Below are positions 36,010-44,688 of a DNA stretch of 64,000 nucleotides, one piece after another. The notes under the pieces were generated by a model. That model was not told the origin of the DNA, searched no databases, and saw nothing but the letters and a program-made list of their open reading frames with translations. Every line of letters begins with the position of its first letter. Position 1 is the stretch's first letter. The position numbers and the translations under genes were made by a program. Source of the stretch: Mycobacteroides immunogenum (lineage in GTDB: Bacteria; Actinomycetota; Actinomycetes; Mycobacteriales; Mycobacteriaceae); assembly GCF_001605725.1 (NCBI RefSeq), contig NZ_CP011530.1, forward strand, positions 1,922,001 to 1,986,000, in the 5' to 3' direction.

Positions 36010-36561
36010 ATGGATGTGACCAGGTATCGGACGTTTGTGGCTGACCCGCCCTGGCGGTACCAGAACACCAGCTCGCGAGGTGCCGCTGAGAACCACTACG
36101 ACACCATGTCCCTCGACGACATTCGTGCGCTCACGGTGGTGGCGGACAGCGCCGCCGATGACGCTCATCTCTACTTGTGGTCTACCTCGCCGCACCTTCC
36201 CGAAGCGTTCTCAGTGATGAAAGCGTGGGGATTTGAGTACCGCACCCAGCTCATGTGGATGAAACCCCAGATGGGCATGGGCAACTACTTCCGTGTGGGC
36301 ACGGAGATCGTGTTGTTCGGCACCCGAGGGGATGCCGAGGTGCCTGTTGAGTTGGGCGACGAGCAGGAGGGTGCGGGGTTCATCTCGCCACGGCGTAAGC
36401 ACTCGCAAAAGCCGTCTGAGTTCCCCGAAATGGTGATGGACCTGAGCCCTGGTCCCTACATGGAGCTGTTCTCCCGCTGCAATCGAACGCGGGACATCGA
36501 CGCCGAATGCAGCTGCACGAAATGCCGCTTCGGATGGGCCGTGTGGGGAAACCAGTCCTAG
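36010..36561 (+). CDS. MT-A70-family adenine methyltransferase
   Basis: 183 aa from ATG 36010 (a GTG one codon earlier is possible). Catalytic DPPW occurs at the N-terminus (VADPPWRYQN) and the C-terminal HSQKPSEFPEMV supplies the SAM-side helix, as in MT-A70 enzymes of phages. A Cys pair near the end (CSCTKCRFGW) may bind zinc. Third methyltransferase of this operon region and last rightward gene before a leftward cassette. Confidence 0.9.
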   Translation: MDVTRYRTFVADPPWRYQNTSSRGAAENHYDTMSLDDIRALTVVADSAADDAHLYLWSTSPHLPEAFSVMKAWGFEYRTQLMWMKPQMGMGNYFRVGTEIVLFGTRGDAEVPVELGDEQEGAGFISPRRKHSQKPSEFPEMVMDLSPGPYMELFSRCNRTRDIDAECSCTKCRFGWAVWGNQS

Positions 36562-36646
36562 AGAGGGGTGTTATTACGGAGAAGTCGTGCTCGGCGGCGT
36601 GCAGGTCTGCGGCCTGACGAGATCAGCGGGTGGGTTGATGTGCGTT

Positions 36647-37210
36647 CTATCCGTCGAGCAGGGTGGGGATGAGGCTATGGACTTGCTCGGTGTAGTGGTT
36701 TTGGGTGTCTTCGAACGCTGTGACCATGCGTGCAATGCGCTCGCGGTAGACGCTGGCGCGCTCGGCGCGGACGGTCTTCTCGGCCTCACGCTGCACAAGC
36801 AATTCGGAGTCGGCGTCGCCCTCTAGTGGTGTCCAGGTGTGGGTGTCGGTGATTTCCCAGTCGTTGGCGACCGTGAAGCCTTCCGATTGCAGACGAGCCA
36901 GGAGTTTGACCATCGCCTCGCGGCGAGGTCCCACGATGTCGGACCATTCGGTGATGAGGACATCCAGTGCCGAGAGGGTGTCTACCAGCGCCGAGAGGGC
37001 CTGCACCACAACGGGCATCTCGACGATAAGTCGAGGGTTCACGGCTTCTTCTTCGGGATATCGGTCGGCGATGACTTGTGCGCGACGGGTCAGCTCGTTG
37101 AGCACCTCGTGCACCGCGACCCCGACTTCTCCTGCGTGGTGACTTAACTCGGCTGCCATGTCGCGGCGTGCGCGCAGCAGGGCCAACAGCTCGTGCGGCG
37201 AACCTTCCAC
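36647..37210 (-). CDS. Helical protein, paralogue of 37367-37927
   Basis: 187 aa, soluble and mostly helical. Aligns along its whole length with its neighbour: shared blocks are VAI/VHEVL-ELxRRxQVIAxxYPE, the phrase xDWxxTxxxxWxxL, EAEKTVRAERAxxYxERxxRM and the ending IPTxLDG. It is the last gene of the leftward toxin cassette. No named family; a role as an extra immunity protein or secretion chaperone is a guess based on position. Confidence 0.62.
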   Translation of the reverse strand: MEGSPHELLALLRARRDMAAELSHHAGEVGVAVHEVLNELTRRAQVIADRYPEEEAVNPRLIVEMPVVVQALSALVDTLSALDVLITEWSDIVGPRREAMVKLLARLQSEGFTVANDWEITDTHTWTPLEGDADSELLVQREAEKTVRAERASVYRERIARMVTAFEDTQNHYTEQVHSLIPTLLDG

Positions 37211-37366
37211 GGTGTCAGTTTTCCATAGCGGACAGGTGGTTGTGGGACTGAATACCGCTGCGCGGATGTGGCGACCAGCACCGAATCGAGATATTGATGG
37301 GGGTTATTCCCGCCACCGTCAGAGACTTGCAGCGCCGCCAATTGACGTAAAGAGGTTGACTGGTGG

Positions 37367-37927
37367 TTACCCGTCGAGCACGGTGGGGATGATGTTGCGG
37401 GCTCGCCGTGTGTATTCGCTGCGCGATTCCTCGAACGCAGCGGCCATGCGCAGGAGGCGCTCCTGGTAGGCGGTGGCGCGTTCGGCGCGCACGGTTTTCT
37501 CGGCTTCTTGCTGCACGAATGCGTCCGGGTGCGCGGTGTCATCCAACGCAGGCCAGTGGCGGGCCTCGGTGACGGTCCAGTCATCGGACACCTCGTAGCC
37601 TTCCGACCTCACACGCGCGAGGAAGTTCACTATCGGGTCGCGGCGGGCTCCCACCGCGTCGATGCATTCGCTGATCACGGTGCTGAGCGCGGACTGGGCA
37701 TGGACCAACGCGGACAACACCTCGACGACAGCGGGCATCTCCTCGATGAGCCGCAGCGTCATGGTCTGGTCTTCGGGGTATTCCTCGGCGATGACCTGGG
37801 TGCGGCGAATCAGCTCATCGAGCACCTCGCAGATGGCAACCCCGAACTCGCCGTTGGCGTCAATCGACGGTTCGGCGCGTTCACGGCTATCGCGCAGCAC
37901 CCGCAGCAAGGCGTGAGGGCTTTTCAC
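37367..37927 (-). CDS. Helical protein, paralogue of 36647-37210
   Basis: 186 aa, full-length paralogue of the next gene downstream, with a 156-bp gap between them. Middle section VVEVLSALVHAQSALSTVISE forms a long amphipathic helix. It starts 25 bp after the stop of the Tdi-like immunity gene on the same strand, so it is probably cotranscribed with the toxin cassette. Confidence 0.62.
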   Translation of the reverse strand: MKSPHALLRVLRDSRERAEPSIDANGEFGVAICEVLDELIRRTQVIAEEYPEDQTMTLRLIEEMPAVVEVLSALVHAQSALSTVISECIDAVGARRDPIVNFLARVRSEGYEVSDDWTVTEARHWPALDDTAHPDAFVQQEAEKTVRAERATAYQERLLRMAAAFEESRSEYTRRARNIIPTVLDG

Positions 37928-37952
37928 GTGGTCAGCAGGTCAACCGGGTGCC

Positions 37953-38606
37953 TCACCCGGCTACGTACCAGTGGTCACCGATGACTGAACGCAACAGGGC
38001 CATATGGACGTGGATTTGGAATAGGTGGGTGGCCTCGACAATGGCAGCACCACCGATTCGCAGGCCAGGCGCGAAGCCATACAACTCATCGAACTGCAAA
38101 GCGCCAAGATGCTCGTACACGCGGTCGAACATCGGCTCTTCCTCGCGGTCTAGGAAATCAAACTGCTTCTTCTCTGTTCCCGTGAAGAATGCTTTGAGTG
38201 TCCATTCGAGGTCTTCCTTGGAGGACTCAGTCACCGTGCGGAAGAAAACGGAGCCACGGACGGGCTCGACAACTAGCGATACTCCGTAGCCTGGTGTCCA
38301 GAACCAGACCTTCCCAAAGGCGCTCCGAATAAACGGAATGTATTGGGCGTCGTCGCCTAGACGGGGGTGCTTGATGGTGTCGAGCAGGATTTCTTCGGTG
38401 GTGACTTTCCACTCGATAGGGTCCACGAGCCAGATCAGCCCGTTGCCGAACCCGGAGAATCCGTAGTCCTGCCAGTAGGAGATGAGACAGTCAGGGACGA
38501 GCCCGGTATAGCCGCGCACGTGCTGATCGGTGCATCGGGTTCCGGGGATGGTGAGTGGAAACTTGGTAAGGAAGTACTCGAAGTCTTCGTCGGACATGTC
38601 ACTCAC
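37953..38606 (-). CDS. GAD-like/DUF1851 immunity protein (Tdi-like)
   Basis: 217 aa. The N-terminal part (about 1-115) has the GAD-like pattern: LVPDCLISYWQDYGFSGFGNGLIWLVDP. The C-terminal part carries the DUF1851 pattern (IPFIRSAFGKVWFWTPG, then LGALQFDELYGFAPGLRIGG). This two-domain layout is that of Tdi1, the immunity partner of Tde1-type DNases in type VI systems. The gene overlaps the end of the toxin gene by 8 bp, as immunity genes often do. Predicted to bind and block the toxin's C-terminal domain in the cytoplasm. Confidence 0.8.
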   Translation of the reverse strand: MSDMSDEDFEYFLTKFPLTIPGTRCTDQHVRGYTGLVPDCLISYWQDYGFSGFGNGLIWLVDPIEWKVTTEEILLDTIKHPRLGDDAQYIPFIRSAFGKVWFWTPGYGVSLVVEPVRGSVFFRTVTESSKEDLEWTLKAFFTGTEKKQFDFLDREEEPMFDRVYEHLGALQFDELYGFAPGLRIGGAAIVEATHLFQIHVHMALLRSVIGDHWYVAG

Positions 38607-40764
38607 CTCCTGTGATCCTGATGTTCACGATGGCGTTCGGGTCTTGAGTCTCTAGCCATGCACGAACGGCGTCTTTTTGCTGCTTGGTGAGAGTACCGAG
38701 TGCATTGTTGACCTGCCAATCGCCGTAGGTGAGAGGATTTTTGTAGCCGCCCAACGCGCCGTCAGGGTTGTGGGTCGCGGGTTGCGGGATGAGACCACCT
38801 GGACCCGAGGGGAACTGCTCGTTCGCGTACTGCATTGCAAGTCTTTGGGCTTCTTCCGGTCCATATCCAGCTTGGCGAAGCTCCTTGATGCCGATGTTCT
38901 GCAACTCCGAACGAAAATCATCTCTCAGCTCGGTGCTGGACGGGCGGGGTGTGTCCATGTGGTCGAGGACTTGCTGGACGCTTTGGGTGTTGAATCCGTG
39001 TTGCCAAAGCCCTGTCTGGCGGTCGATTTCGGCGCTGTGCTCGGGGCCGAGCTTGTCGGTGTAGGGCGGATGGTGGATGTCGTACTGGGGTGTGCGGGGC
39101 AGTTCGTCAACCGATACTCCGTGGTGGGTGGCGAGGTCTTGTAGATTCTGTTCGCCTCTGTCCCAATCCATCTGGTCGCGGATGGTGCGGTGCGAGTCGC
39201 GGGCGTCGTGCAGGATGTCGTCGGCGCTGCGCAGTGGCCCGACAGCGTGCTCGGCGGCGACTGCGCCAGGGGCATGGTCGCCGGTTCCCCCGCCCGGCGG
39301 TGTGTGGTGTTCTGGCACGTCGGGGACGTGCCCGCCGCCTGGTAGGTCGGGGTGGGGTGTGTGCGTGAGGTCTCCGAGGAGCCCGCGAGCACCTGCGACG
39401 GCTTCTGCGCCGATGGGGGCGGCGACTGCCCCTGCGGCTGCTCCTGCGGCTCCTTGGACGAGTTTTTCCCCGACGTAGCCTCCGGGGTTGTCGGCGGCGC
39501 GTTTCACCTCGTCGCCGAGCATGTCCAGGCGTTCTTGCGGGGTCATGCTCGCGTAGTCATACAAGCCCTTGGCGGTGTCTTTGGCGAGGGCTCCCCATGC
39601 TTCGGCGACCCCCGGTGCGCCAGGACCAGCTTGCCCGGTGAGCTTTTTGCCTTCGTCGAGCATGGCGTTACCGGCAGCGGCCCCATGATCGCTAGCCTCG
39701 GCATTGAACCTGTGGAACTGATCTGCGAAATCCCTATCGATGTTCTTCGGATCGGTCGGGGAAGCGGACGGAATGTCGGCGGTGCGGATCAGGCGCGGAT
39801 TCTGCGCATTCTCGACGGCTTTGTTGACCTGTGCGTCGATTTGGTCTGCGGGCACGCCCTGGCGTGCCAGTAGTTCGCGGGTCATCTGTTTGAACGCGGG
39901 CACGTCCTTGGCTTGCAGTGCGGGTGCGAGTTTCGCGGGCGGTTCGCGTCCGCTGGCGACATCGCGTACCCCGGGCACGGCTCCCACGCCGCCGAGCTTG
40001 GAGGGGTCAACTGCCTTGTCGCCCACGGGTATGTCTTTGGGATACAGCTTTTTGTAGTCAACCGTGTCCCCGATGGGGGCGGCGGCGGGTGTGGTTGTTC
40101 CGTCGGCTGTCTCGGCAGCCTGACCCCGTAGTGCCGCGAGGTAGCCGTCAGGCTTGACGGTGGAGTTTGGTGTTGCGCGCGGTGCGTTGTCGGCGAGCAC
40201 CTTGTTGATGTCGAAAGTGCCTGCCGTCGCGTTCAGCACGCCCTTGATGTTCTGTTGGGCGGCGGCGACAAGCTGGGCGACCTGTTGGGTCGCGGAGAAC
40301 CAGGCGTTCGCCGATGCGGTCAGCTCTTTTTGCCGTGCCTCAACAAGTTTGGTGTTCTCTTCGATGAGCTTCTCGCTGGTGCCTGGGACGGGTGTGTAGG
40401 TGAGTTTCAAGTCCTCCGAACAGGTAATACCCTTGTCTCGCTGGGACTCGACGCTTTCGATGATGTTCTTGGCGTTGACGAGTTCGGGGACAAGGGTGTG
40501 GTCGATGATGGGAGCGGCGTCGCGCTTGTACTGGTCGGTGATGTCCTCGACGCGGGCGGTGAACTTCCAGCCCGACTCGGTGTTACCTTGTCCCGCTTCG
40601 GCGGTGTGCCCGTCCCAGTAGGTGCCGCCAGGTTTGGCGATACTGCCCTTGAGCTTGGAAATTATCGACTCGTACGCGGCGGCGACAGGTGTCAACGCAT
40701 CGAGCAGGGCATGGTATTGGTTGGTGTCAGCGGTCAGGATCGCTGATTTCGATGGCCCCTGCAT
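38599..40764 (-). CDS. WXG-type polymorphic toxin with Ntox15-like DNase end
   Basis: 721 aa. N-terminal helical region with WDG turn at W50 (WXG-like); disordered Pro/Ala middle; hydrophobic segment about 450-478 (GAAGAAAGAVAAPIGAEAV); His/Pro-rich linker; C-terminal toxin region from about 560. The end carries HNPD at 665-668 followed by GG and YGDWQVNNALG, the HxxD signature of Ntox15 (Tde1-type) DNases. Upstream is a 100-aa WXG protein, downstream the Tdi-like immunity gene. Inferred: a DNA-degrading antibacterial effector delivered by an ESX-type system. Confidence 0.78.
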   Translation of the reverse strand: MQGPSKSAILTADTNQYHALLDALTPVAAAYESIISKLKGSIAKPGGTYWDGHTAEAGQGNTESGWKFTARVEDITDQYKRDAAPIIDHTLVPELVNAKNIIESVESQRDKGITCSEDLKLTYTPVPGTSEKLIEENTKLVEARQKELTASANAWFSATQQVAQLVAAAQQNIKGVLNATAGTFDINKVLADNAPRATPNSTVKPDGYLAALRGQAAETADGTTTPAAAPIGDTVDYKKLYPKDIPVGDKAVDPSKLGGVGAVPGVRDVASGREPPAKLAPALQAKDVPAFKQMTRELLARQGVPADQIDAQVNKAVENAQNPRLIRTADIPSASPTDPKNIDRDFADQFHRFNAEASDHGAAAGNAMLDEGKKLTGQAGPGAPGVAEAWGALAKDTAKGLYDYASMTPQERLDMLGDEVKRAADNPGGYVGEKLVQGAAGAAAGAVAAPIGAEAVAGARGLLGDLTHTPHPDLPGGGHVPDVPEHHTPPGGGTGDHAPGAVAAEHAVGPLRSADDILHDARDSHRTIRDQMDWDRGEQNLQDLATHHGVSVDELPRTPQYDIHHPPYTDKLGPEHSAEIDRQTGLWQHGFNTQSVQQVLDHMDTPRPSSTELRDDFRSELQNIGIKELRQAGYGPEEAQRLAMQYANEQFPSGPGGLIPQPATHNPDGALGGYKNPLTYGDWQVNNALGTLTKQQKDAVRAWLETQDPNAIVNIRITGGE

Positions 40765-40771
40765 GGATTCC

Positions 40772-41074
40772 CTAGACCCGCAGGGGGCTGCCGATGGCGC
40801 GCATCGCGGCGGTGCCCTGCTCCTCGGTGAGCACCAAACCCTTCTGGAACGCTGCTGTCACGTCCCCCAGAGCGCCCATCCAGCCGACGAGGACGGTGCC
40901 GACCTCGGCAAGGGTGTCCGAGAGCAGAGAGTGCATCGCGGCAATCGCGGGATCAGCGCCATGCGGTGAGGTGCTGGCCGGGGGAATCTTGGCCTTCAGC
41001 TCCGAGGCAAGCTCATCTATCTCTGGTTTGAGCTTGCCGAGCGCGGCCAGGTCAGCGGCAAGCACCTGTCCCAT
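40772..41074 (-). CDS. WXG100-like partner of the toxin
   Basis: 100 aa, two amphipathic helices around a W-M-G turn at 65-67 (VGWMGALGDV). Size and helical hairpin resemble WXG100 proteins that pair with larger ESX substrates; the WXG lies later than in ESAT-6. Seven bp upstream of the toxin gene on the same strand, the usual order for a co-secreted partner. Confidence 0.72.
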   Translation of the reverse strand: MGQVLAADLAALGKLKPEIDELASELKAKIPPASTSPHGADPAIAAMHSLLSDTLAEVGTVLVGWMGALGDVTAAFQKGLVLTEEQGTAAMRAIGSPLRV

Positions 41075-41181
41075 GTGGCGTCCCCCTGTATCGGTTAGCT
41101 GATTGAGCGCAGACTACAGCCATAGTGACGGGGACACCACTGATTGTCCGACCGTTCGAGCAATCTGTCAGGATCGGCTCT

Positions 41182-41227
41182 GGGTGCCGTCCCACCCATC
41201 ATGGTTGCGTAACCAGGGGCGGCACCC
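41182..41227 (-). terminator. Hairpin after the XRE regulator gene
   Basis: gggtgccg (41182-41189) pairs with cggcaccc (41220-41227), enclosing a smaller ggtt/aacc hairpin. It lies 9 bp after the stop of the leftward XRE gene. No T-run; may be a terminator or processing site ahead of the toxin cassette. Confidence 0.55.
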
Positions 41228-41235
41228 ACCCCCCC

Positions 41236-41502
41236 TTACTGTTGACGCAGATGATTCAAGGGTTTTACCAGCTCACTGACGTTGACCTCCAGCCCGATGG
41301 CCAGGCGCAATAAGGCTTTGGCGGTGGGGTTCAGCTTCCCATTCTCGTATCGGTGGATCGTGTTTCTCGGGATGCCTGTGCGTTCGGCAAGCCCTTCCAG
41401 CGTCAGTCCGGCATCCACGCGCTGCTTCTGAATCCCAATGCCCAGTGCGGTGATGTCGATGGTGTCCAGGTCAGGAGGCGGGGACACCTTTTTGCTCGGC
41501 AC
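41236..41502 (-). CDS. XRE-family regulator A
   Basis: 88 aa from GTG 41502. A complete XRE helix-turn-helix: GIGIQKQRVDAGLTLEGLAERTGIPRNTIHRYENGKLNPTAKALLRLAIGLEV. It shares most residues with the regulator at 58928-59194, including identical N-terminal VSPPPDLDTID and recognition helix. It diverges from the DUF4333 lipoprotein gene across a shared-type operator (41559-41578). Likely represses that operon and itself. Confidence 0.9.
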   Translation of the reverse strand: MPSKKVSPPPDLDTIDITALGIGIQKQRVDAGLTLEGLAERTGIPRNTIHRYENGKLNPTAKALLRLAIGLEVNVSELVKPLNHLRQQ

Positions 41503-41530
41503 CCGTTAAGACTGGTTGCCGCAAACCCCC

Positions 41531-41590
41531 AGGTCATCCACCTATAAGTAGACAATTCAACGTATAGGTTGATACGTTCCGCGTAACACC
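41531..41590. promoter_or_regulatory. Operator/promoter block A
   Basis: Contains a perfect inverted repeat aacgtat-aggttg-atacgtt (41559-41578), preceded by tataagtagacaa and followed by cgtaacacc. The same block occurs at 59223-59281 in front of the paralogous regulator. Conservation across both divergent regions points to the XRE binding site and shared promoters. Confidence 0.75.
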
Positions 41591-41607
41591 CATGAACCGA
41601 GGGGAAC

Positions 41608-41964
41608 ATGCCGATGACAGCGGATACAGCGAGGGCGTCCAGAACACCACTGTTGACTGCGTTGACGGTCATCGGAGTGCTTGGCGCGGTGGTGTTGTCC
41701 GGCTGCGGTTCTGATAGCAAGTCGGGCTCGTCGTCGAACTCGCTGAGCAGGGCGACCCTGGAATCGGAGCTGGAGCAGCTTCAAGGGTGGGAGAACAACC
41801 CGTTCGGCGGTGAGGTCCGCAAGGCCGTCTGCCAAGGCGGTATCGAACTACGCAACGGTGCGACCCAGACCTGCACCATCACGGTGTCAGGGCACACGCA
41901 CACGCTCACCGTCGTCATCAAGGACGCCAGCACGAACCCACCCATTTTTGGCATCAAAGGGTAA
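41608..41964 (+). CDS. DUF4333 lipoprotein
   Basis: 118 aa. Signal segment with lipobox VVLSGC (about residue 33), Ser-rich linker, then a DUF4333 domain: paired cysteines in VRKAVCQGG and QTCTITVSG plus the HTLTVVIKD strand. DUF4333 domains occur on mycobacterial lipoproteins and protein kinases; function unknown. First gene of the operon divergent from XRE regulator A. Confidence 0.8.
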   Translation: MPMTADTARASRTPLLTALTVIGVLGAVVLSGCGSDSKSGSSSNSLSRATLESELEQLQGWENNPFGGEVRKAVCQGGIELRNGATQTCTITVSGHTHTLTVVIKDASTNPPIFGIKG

Positions 41965-41972
41965 ACGCGACA

Positions 41973-42659
41973 GTGCTTATGGGTGAGAAGCGCTGTATCG
42001 CAGGGTTATCCATACTGCTCGTGGGTGCCGCAGCCGTGATGGGTGTGCCTGCTGCGGTGGCCAGAGCGACGGTCAACATGGCGCCGGGGATGGCGATTGT
42101 CATCGCTGACCATGAATGCTCGCTGGGTTTTTTCGCTAGCAACGCCAGCAACGACAACCTCGCGGTGACCGCTGGGCACTGCGCGGATCGCCCTGACCAG
42201 ATAGTGCGCACCGAGGACGGGATTCGTATCGGCACCGTGGTGCTGTGGAAGCCCGACCAAACCCTGCCCAACGGCAAGATTGACGACCTGTCCGAGCGTG
42301 GCTTCACCGTCATCGACCTTGATGATGCGCGGTCGGTGAACCCGTTCTTCGCCACCGTGGGCACGGTGTCCGAAGGCGACGCCGTCACCTTGGCCGGCAC
42401 GACCAGCGGGATCGCGCGGGGTCGAGTCACCTCGGCGGGAGCCAGCTTGCTTGCCGCAGACATCAAACAGCAGCCTGGTGATTCGGGTGGCCCCTGGTAC
42501 ACCAGCGGACCCACGCTGGTGGGGATCGCGTCCAGCGGCGACAAACTGGCCTCCGGCCGCTACGACGCGCAAGCTCAACCCATCCGCGACATTGTGCACC
42601 ACATCCGCAACAGCGGCAGCAAATGGGGACGCGGCTTCAAAGTCTGGAGCGTGCGCTGA
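41973..42659 (+). CDS. Secreted trypsin-like serine protease
   Basis: 228 aa. A signal peptide (about 7-31) precedes an S1-fold domain with His69 (TAGHC) and Ser171 (GDSGGP). The third member is doubtful: where an Asp is expected before the VI strand the sequence is SERGFTVIDL, so Gly occupies the usual place, with D105 or D115 nearby. Eight bp after the DUF4333 gene. Could process surface proteins during transfer, or be a non-catalytic homologue. Confidence 0.85.
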   Translation: MLMGEKRCIAGLSILLVGAAAVMGVPAAVARATVNMAPGMAIVIADHECSLGFFASNASNDNLAVTAGHCADRPDQIVRTEDGIRIGTVVLWKPDQTLPNGKIDDLSERGFTVIDLDDARSVNPFFATVGTVSEGDAVTLAGTTSGIARGRVTSAGASLLAADIKQQPGDSGGPWYTSGPTLVGIASSGDKLASGRYDAQAQPIRDIVHHIRNSGSKWGRGFKVWSVR

Positions 42660-42674
42660 TCTCGCTGCGCGGGA

Positions 42675-43229
42675 TTACGCGGTCCCTTGGAGTTGCCACT
42701 GCGCGATGACTGTGTTCGATGAAGTTGGATCGCGCAGGTCAAGGAGGGTGGGGGTCGCGGACTCCAGCACGTAGAACGAGATATATCCAGCGGTGTTTCC
42801 GGTCGTTTTCGACCCCAAGGGTGGATCGTTGGAGTGGTCATTGATCTTCACGCCGGGGTCGTGAGGCACAACGGCGGTGGGGTTGACGGTCTCAAGCGAC
42901 CAGTCCGATGTCGGGAAAGCGCCCTTGGTCGAAGTGACCCTGACGTTGAACATGTAGAACACATGCGGTTCGTGGTCTTGCACGTTTGTGGCGTTCACCT
43001 TGCTGACGAGAAAGGCATTCACCAAGCCGTCGTACCCGTCAGGCCCACCCTTGGTCACGTGGAACGGCTGTCCGAGTGGATGTGGTGAGGTCGGCGGCGC
43101 CGTCGGTGATGGCGGGCTGCTCGTGGTGGTCGTGGTGGTGTCGTTGGTGCCTGTGCAAGCGGTGAGTGCCAGCACGGTTCCTGCCACCACAAAGCTGTGA
43201 AGTATCGCGTGTCGTATGTTCTGAAACAC
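42675..43229 (-). CDS. Lipoprotein (DUF4352-like fold)
   Basis: 184 aa. Signal peptide with lipobox LTAC (Cys25), then a Thr/Ser/Pro-rich linker (26-50). The domain that follows has beta-sandwich features: NATNVQDHEPHVFYMFNVRVTSTKG and a C-terminal ISFYVLES strand, as in extracellular DUF4352-type proteins. It converges on the protease gene with a 15-bp gap. Confidence 0.7.
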   Translation of the reverse strand: MFQNIRHAILHSFVVAGTVLALTACTGTNDTTTTTTSSPPSPTAPPTSPHPLGQPFHVTKGGPDGYDGLVNAFLVSKVNATNVQDHEPHVFYMFNVRVTSTKGAFPTSDWSLETVNPTAVVPHDPGVKINDHSNDPPLGSKTTGNTAGYISFYVLESATPTLLDLRDPTSSNTVIAQWQLQGTA

Positions 43230-43429
43230 CGTGTCCCTTTACCTTTCGACGGTTTAGCGCTCGTGCTGGGTGGTGACGGTGGCCTACGTTGTCCGTGGAT
43301 CTCGGGATGGACAGAGTGTGACACGAGAGCACCCCAGTACGCGGGGACTCGACATCCGCAGGTCAACAGGCATTCTCAGCTCCCAGTGTTGTTGTCGTCG
43401 CTGTGACACTTCGGGTGAAGCGGGGGTTG

Positions 43430-44164
43430 TCACACGTGAACAATGGTCACGCCGCCGGGGCTGCTGATCGTCAAAGTCTCATCTTTCAACGTAAAGGTCC
43501 AATAATCTCTGACCTTTATCGACTGTCCGGAGTTGAGTTGTTGACCGGCGTCGGGCCGATACACCGCGCGCCCAGCATTGGCTACAGGTGGGACGGGAAT
43601 ATCAAACACTGTGTCGGCCGCACAGACCGTGAGGCCCTGAGCGCTGACTTTTGAAATGATGCCGACGATGACGTTTTTGCTGTTCGCGGCGATGACTGAG
43701 TCACTGATCATGAGCGCGTTGCAGTTTGCAATTGCCACGTTCGGGTCTGTGGTGCCCGCGTTCCGACAATTACTTGTGTCGATGAAAACCAGATCGCCTG
43801 TGGCGATGGCTTGAGGGTGCTTTCCAGGAGCGAACCCAGGCTCTACGCCGCCCTCTGGGTCGTCTGTACGAACGAAAGAGAACGCGCGGTTTCCCTCGGT
43901 GGTCAGGCCCTTGTGCTCCATCGTCACGCACGCAACGGTCTTCTGTCCGGCGAGGCAGCGAACACCGCTCGCGCCGATATTCACGGTGTCGGCAGTGTTC
44001 CCTTGGACGCTGGGTGCAGCGTGTTCCGATGATGTGGTCGTAGACGCCGCTATGGAGGACGACGATGTGGTGGTTGGGTGGTCGGAGTTCGCGCTGCACG
44101 CTGTTGGCGCGATGACCAGCCCTGCCGCAACAAGGGCATGCAGAGCGTTGCTTCTGTGAGTCAC
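43430..44164 (-). CDS. Lipoprotein, unknown function
   Basis: 244 aa from GTG 44164, which has an aaagg ribosome site; the longer frame to 44317 lacks a signal at its start. Lipobox APTAC near residue 22, Ser/Thr linker, then a beta-rich domain with four or more Cys (VRCLAGQKTVACVTMEHKG, SNCRNAG, IANCNALM). Same strand as 42675-43229, 200 bp upstream of it. No family recognised. Confidence 0.65.
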   Translation of the reverse strand: MTHRSNALHALVAAGLVIAPTACSANSDHPTTTSSSSIAASTTTSSEHAAPSVQGNTADTVNIGASGVRCLAGQKTVACVTMEHKGLTTEGNRAFSFVRTDDPEGGVEPGFAPGKHPQAIATGDLVFIDTSNCRNAGTTDPNVAIANCNALMISDSVIAANSKNVIVGIISKVSAQGLTVCAADTVFDIPVPPVANAGRAVYRPDAGQQLNSGQSIKVRDYWTFTLKDETLTISSPGGVTIVHV

Positions 44165-44470
44165 GGAATTACCTTTGTTCGATGAACGGGAAGAGGGCGC
44201 TGCAATTGCCGGAGCCGCGTCCTTAGACGGACTGCTGCGCCCGAAGAACAGAACAAACGGCATCGGTTCGCCTCCTGGTGCTGGTGTTGGCGCGACCCTA
44301 ACAGCGAGGCCCGACAACTTAGGGGTGCTGGTGGGATATGACGGTTGCTGGACGGTCTTGACCTAAATCGTGCCTCTCGGAGAGAGGTTGGGCTACCTGG
44401 TAGGGCGTTCAGGGACTCGACACTCCCAGGTCAGCAGGTGTTTCCGTTCATCGAATGCCTCTTAAAAGCC
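44165..44470. other. Gene-free stretch before the palindromic region
   Basis: About 306 bp; should contain the promoter of the leftward lipoprotein. No gene, RNA or repeat recognised. Confidence 0.5.
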
Positions 44471-44688
44471 GTGTTACGTTGAGTGAAGCGGCAAACTAGG
44501 CAAACTCACCCTATTAACTTCTATAGGGGAAATACACGCCTTATAGGCAAAACAGGCATCCATATACGTCCATACGCGCGACCTGGTGTTTTATAGGGAC
44601 ATGACAGCCTGCAGAGGGTGTGTGTATTTCCCCTATAGAAGTTAATAGGGTGAGTTTGCCTAGTTTGCCGCTTCACTCAACGTAACAC
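44471..44688. repeat. Palindromic unit R1: 67-bp perfect inverted repeats around an 84-bp spacer
   Basis: Arm 44471-44537 is the exact reverse complement of 44622-44688. The spacer 44538-44621 is the exact reverse complement of the spacer in R2 (45441-45524). Arms contain ctatagg/cctatag-type motifs (cttctatagggg, ccctattaac). The outer part of the arm reads gtgttacgttgagtgaag. Confidence 0.95.
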
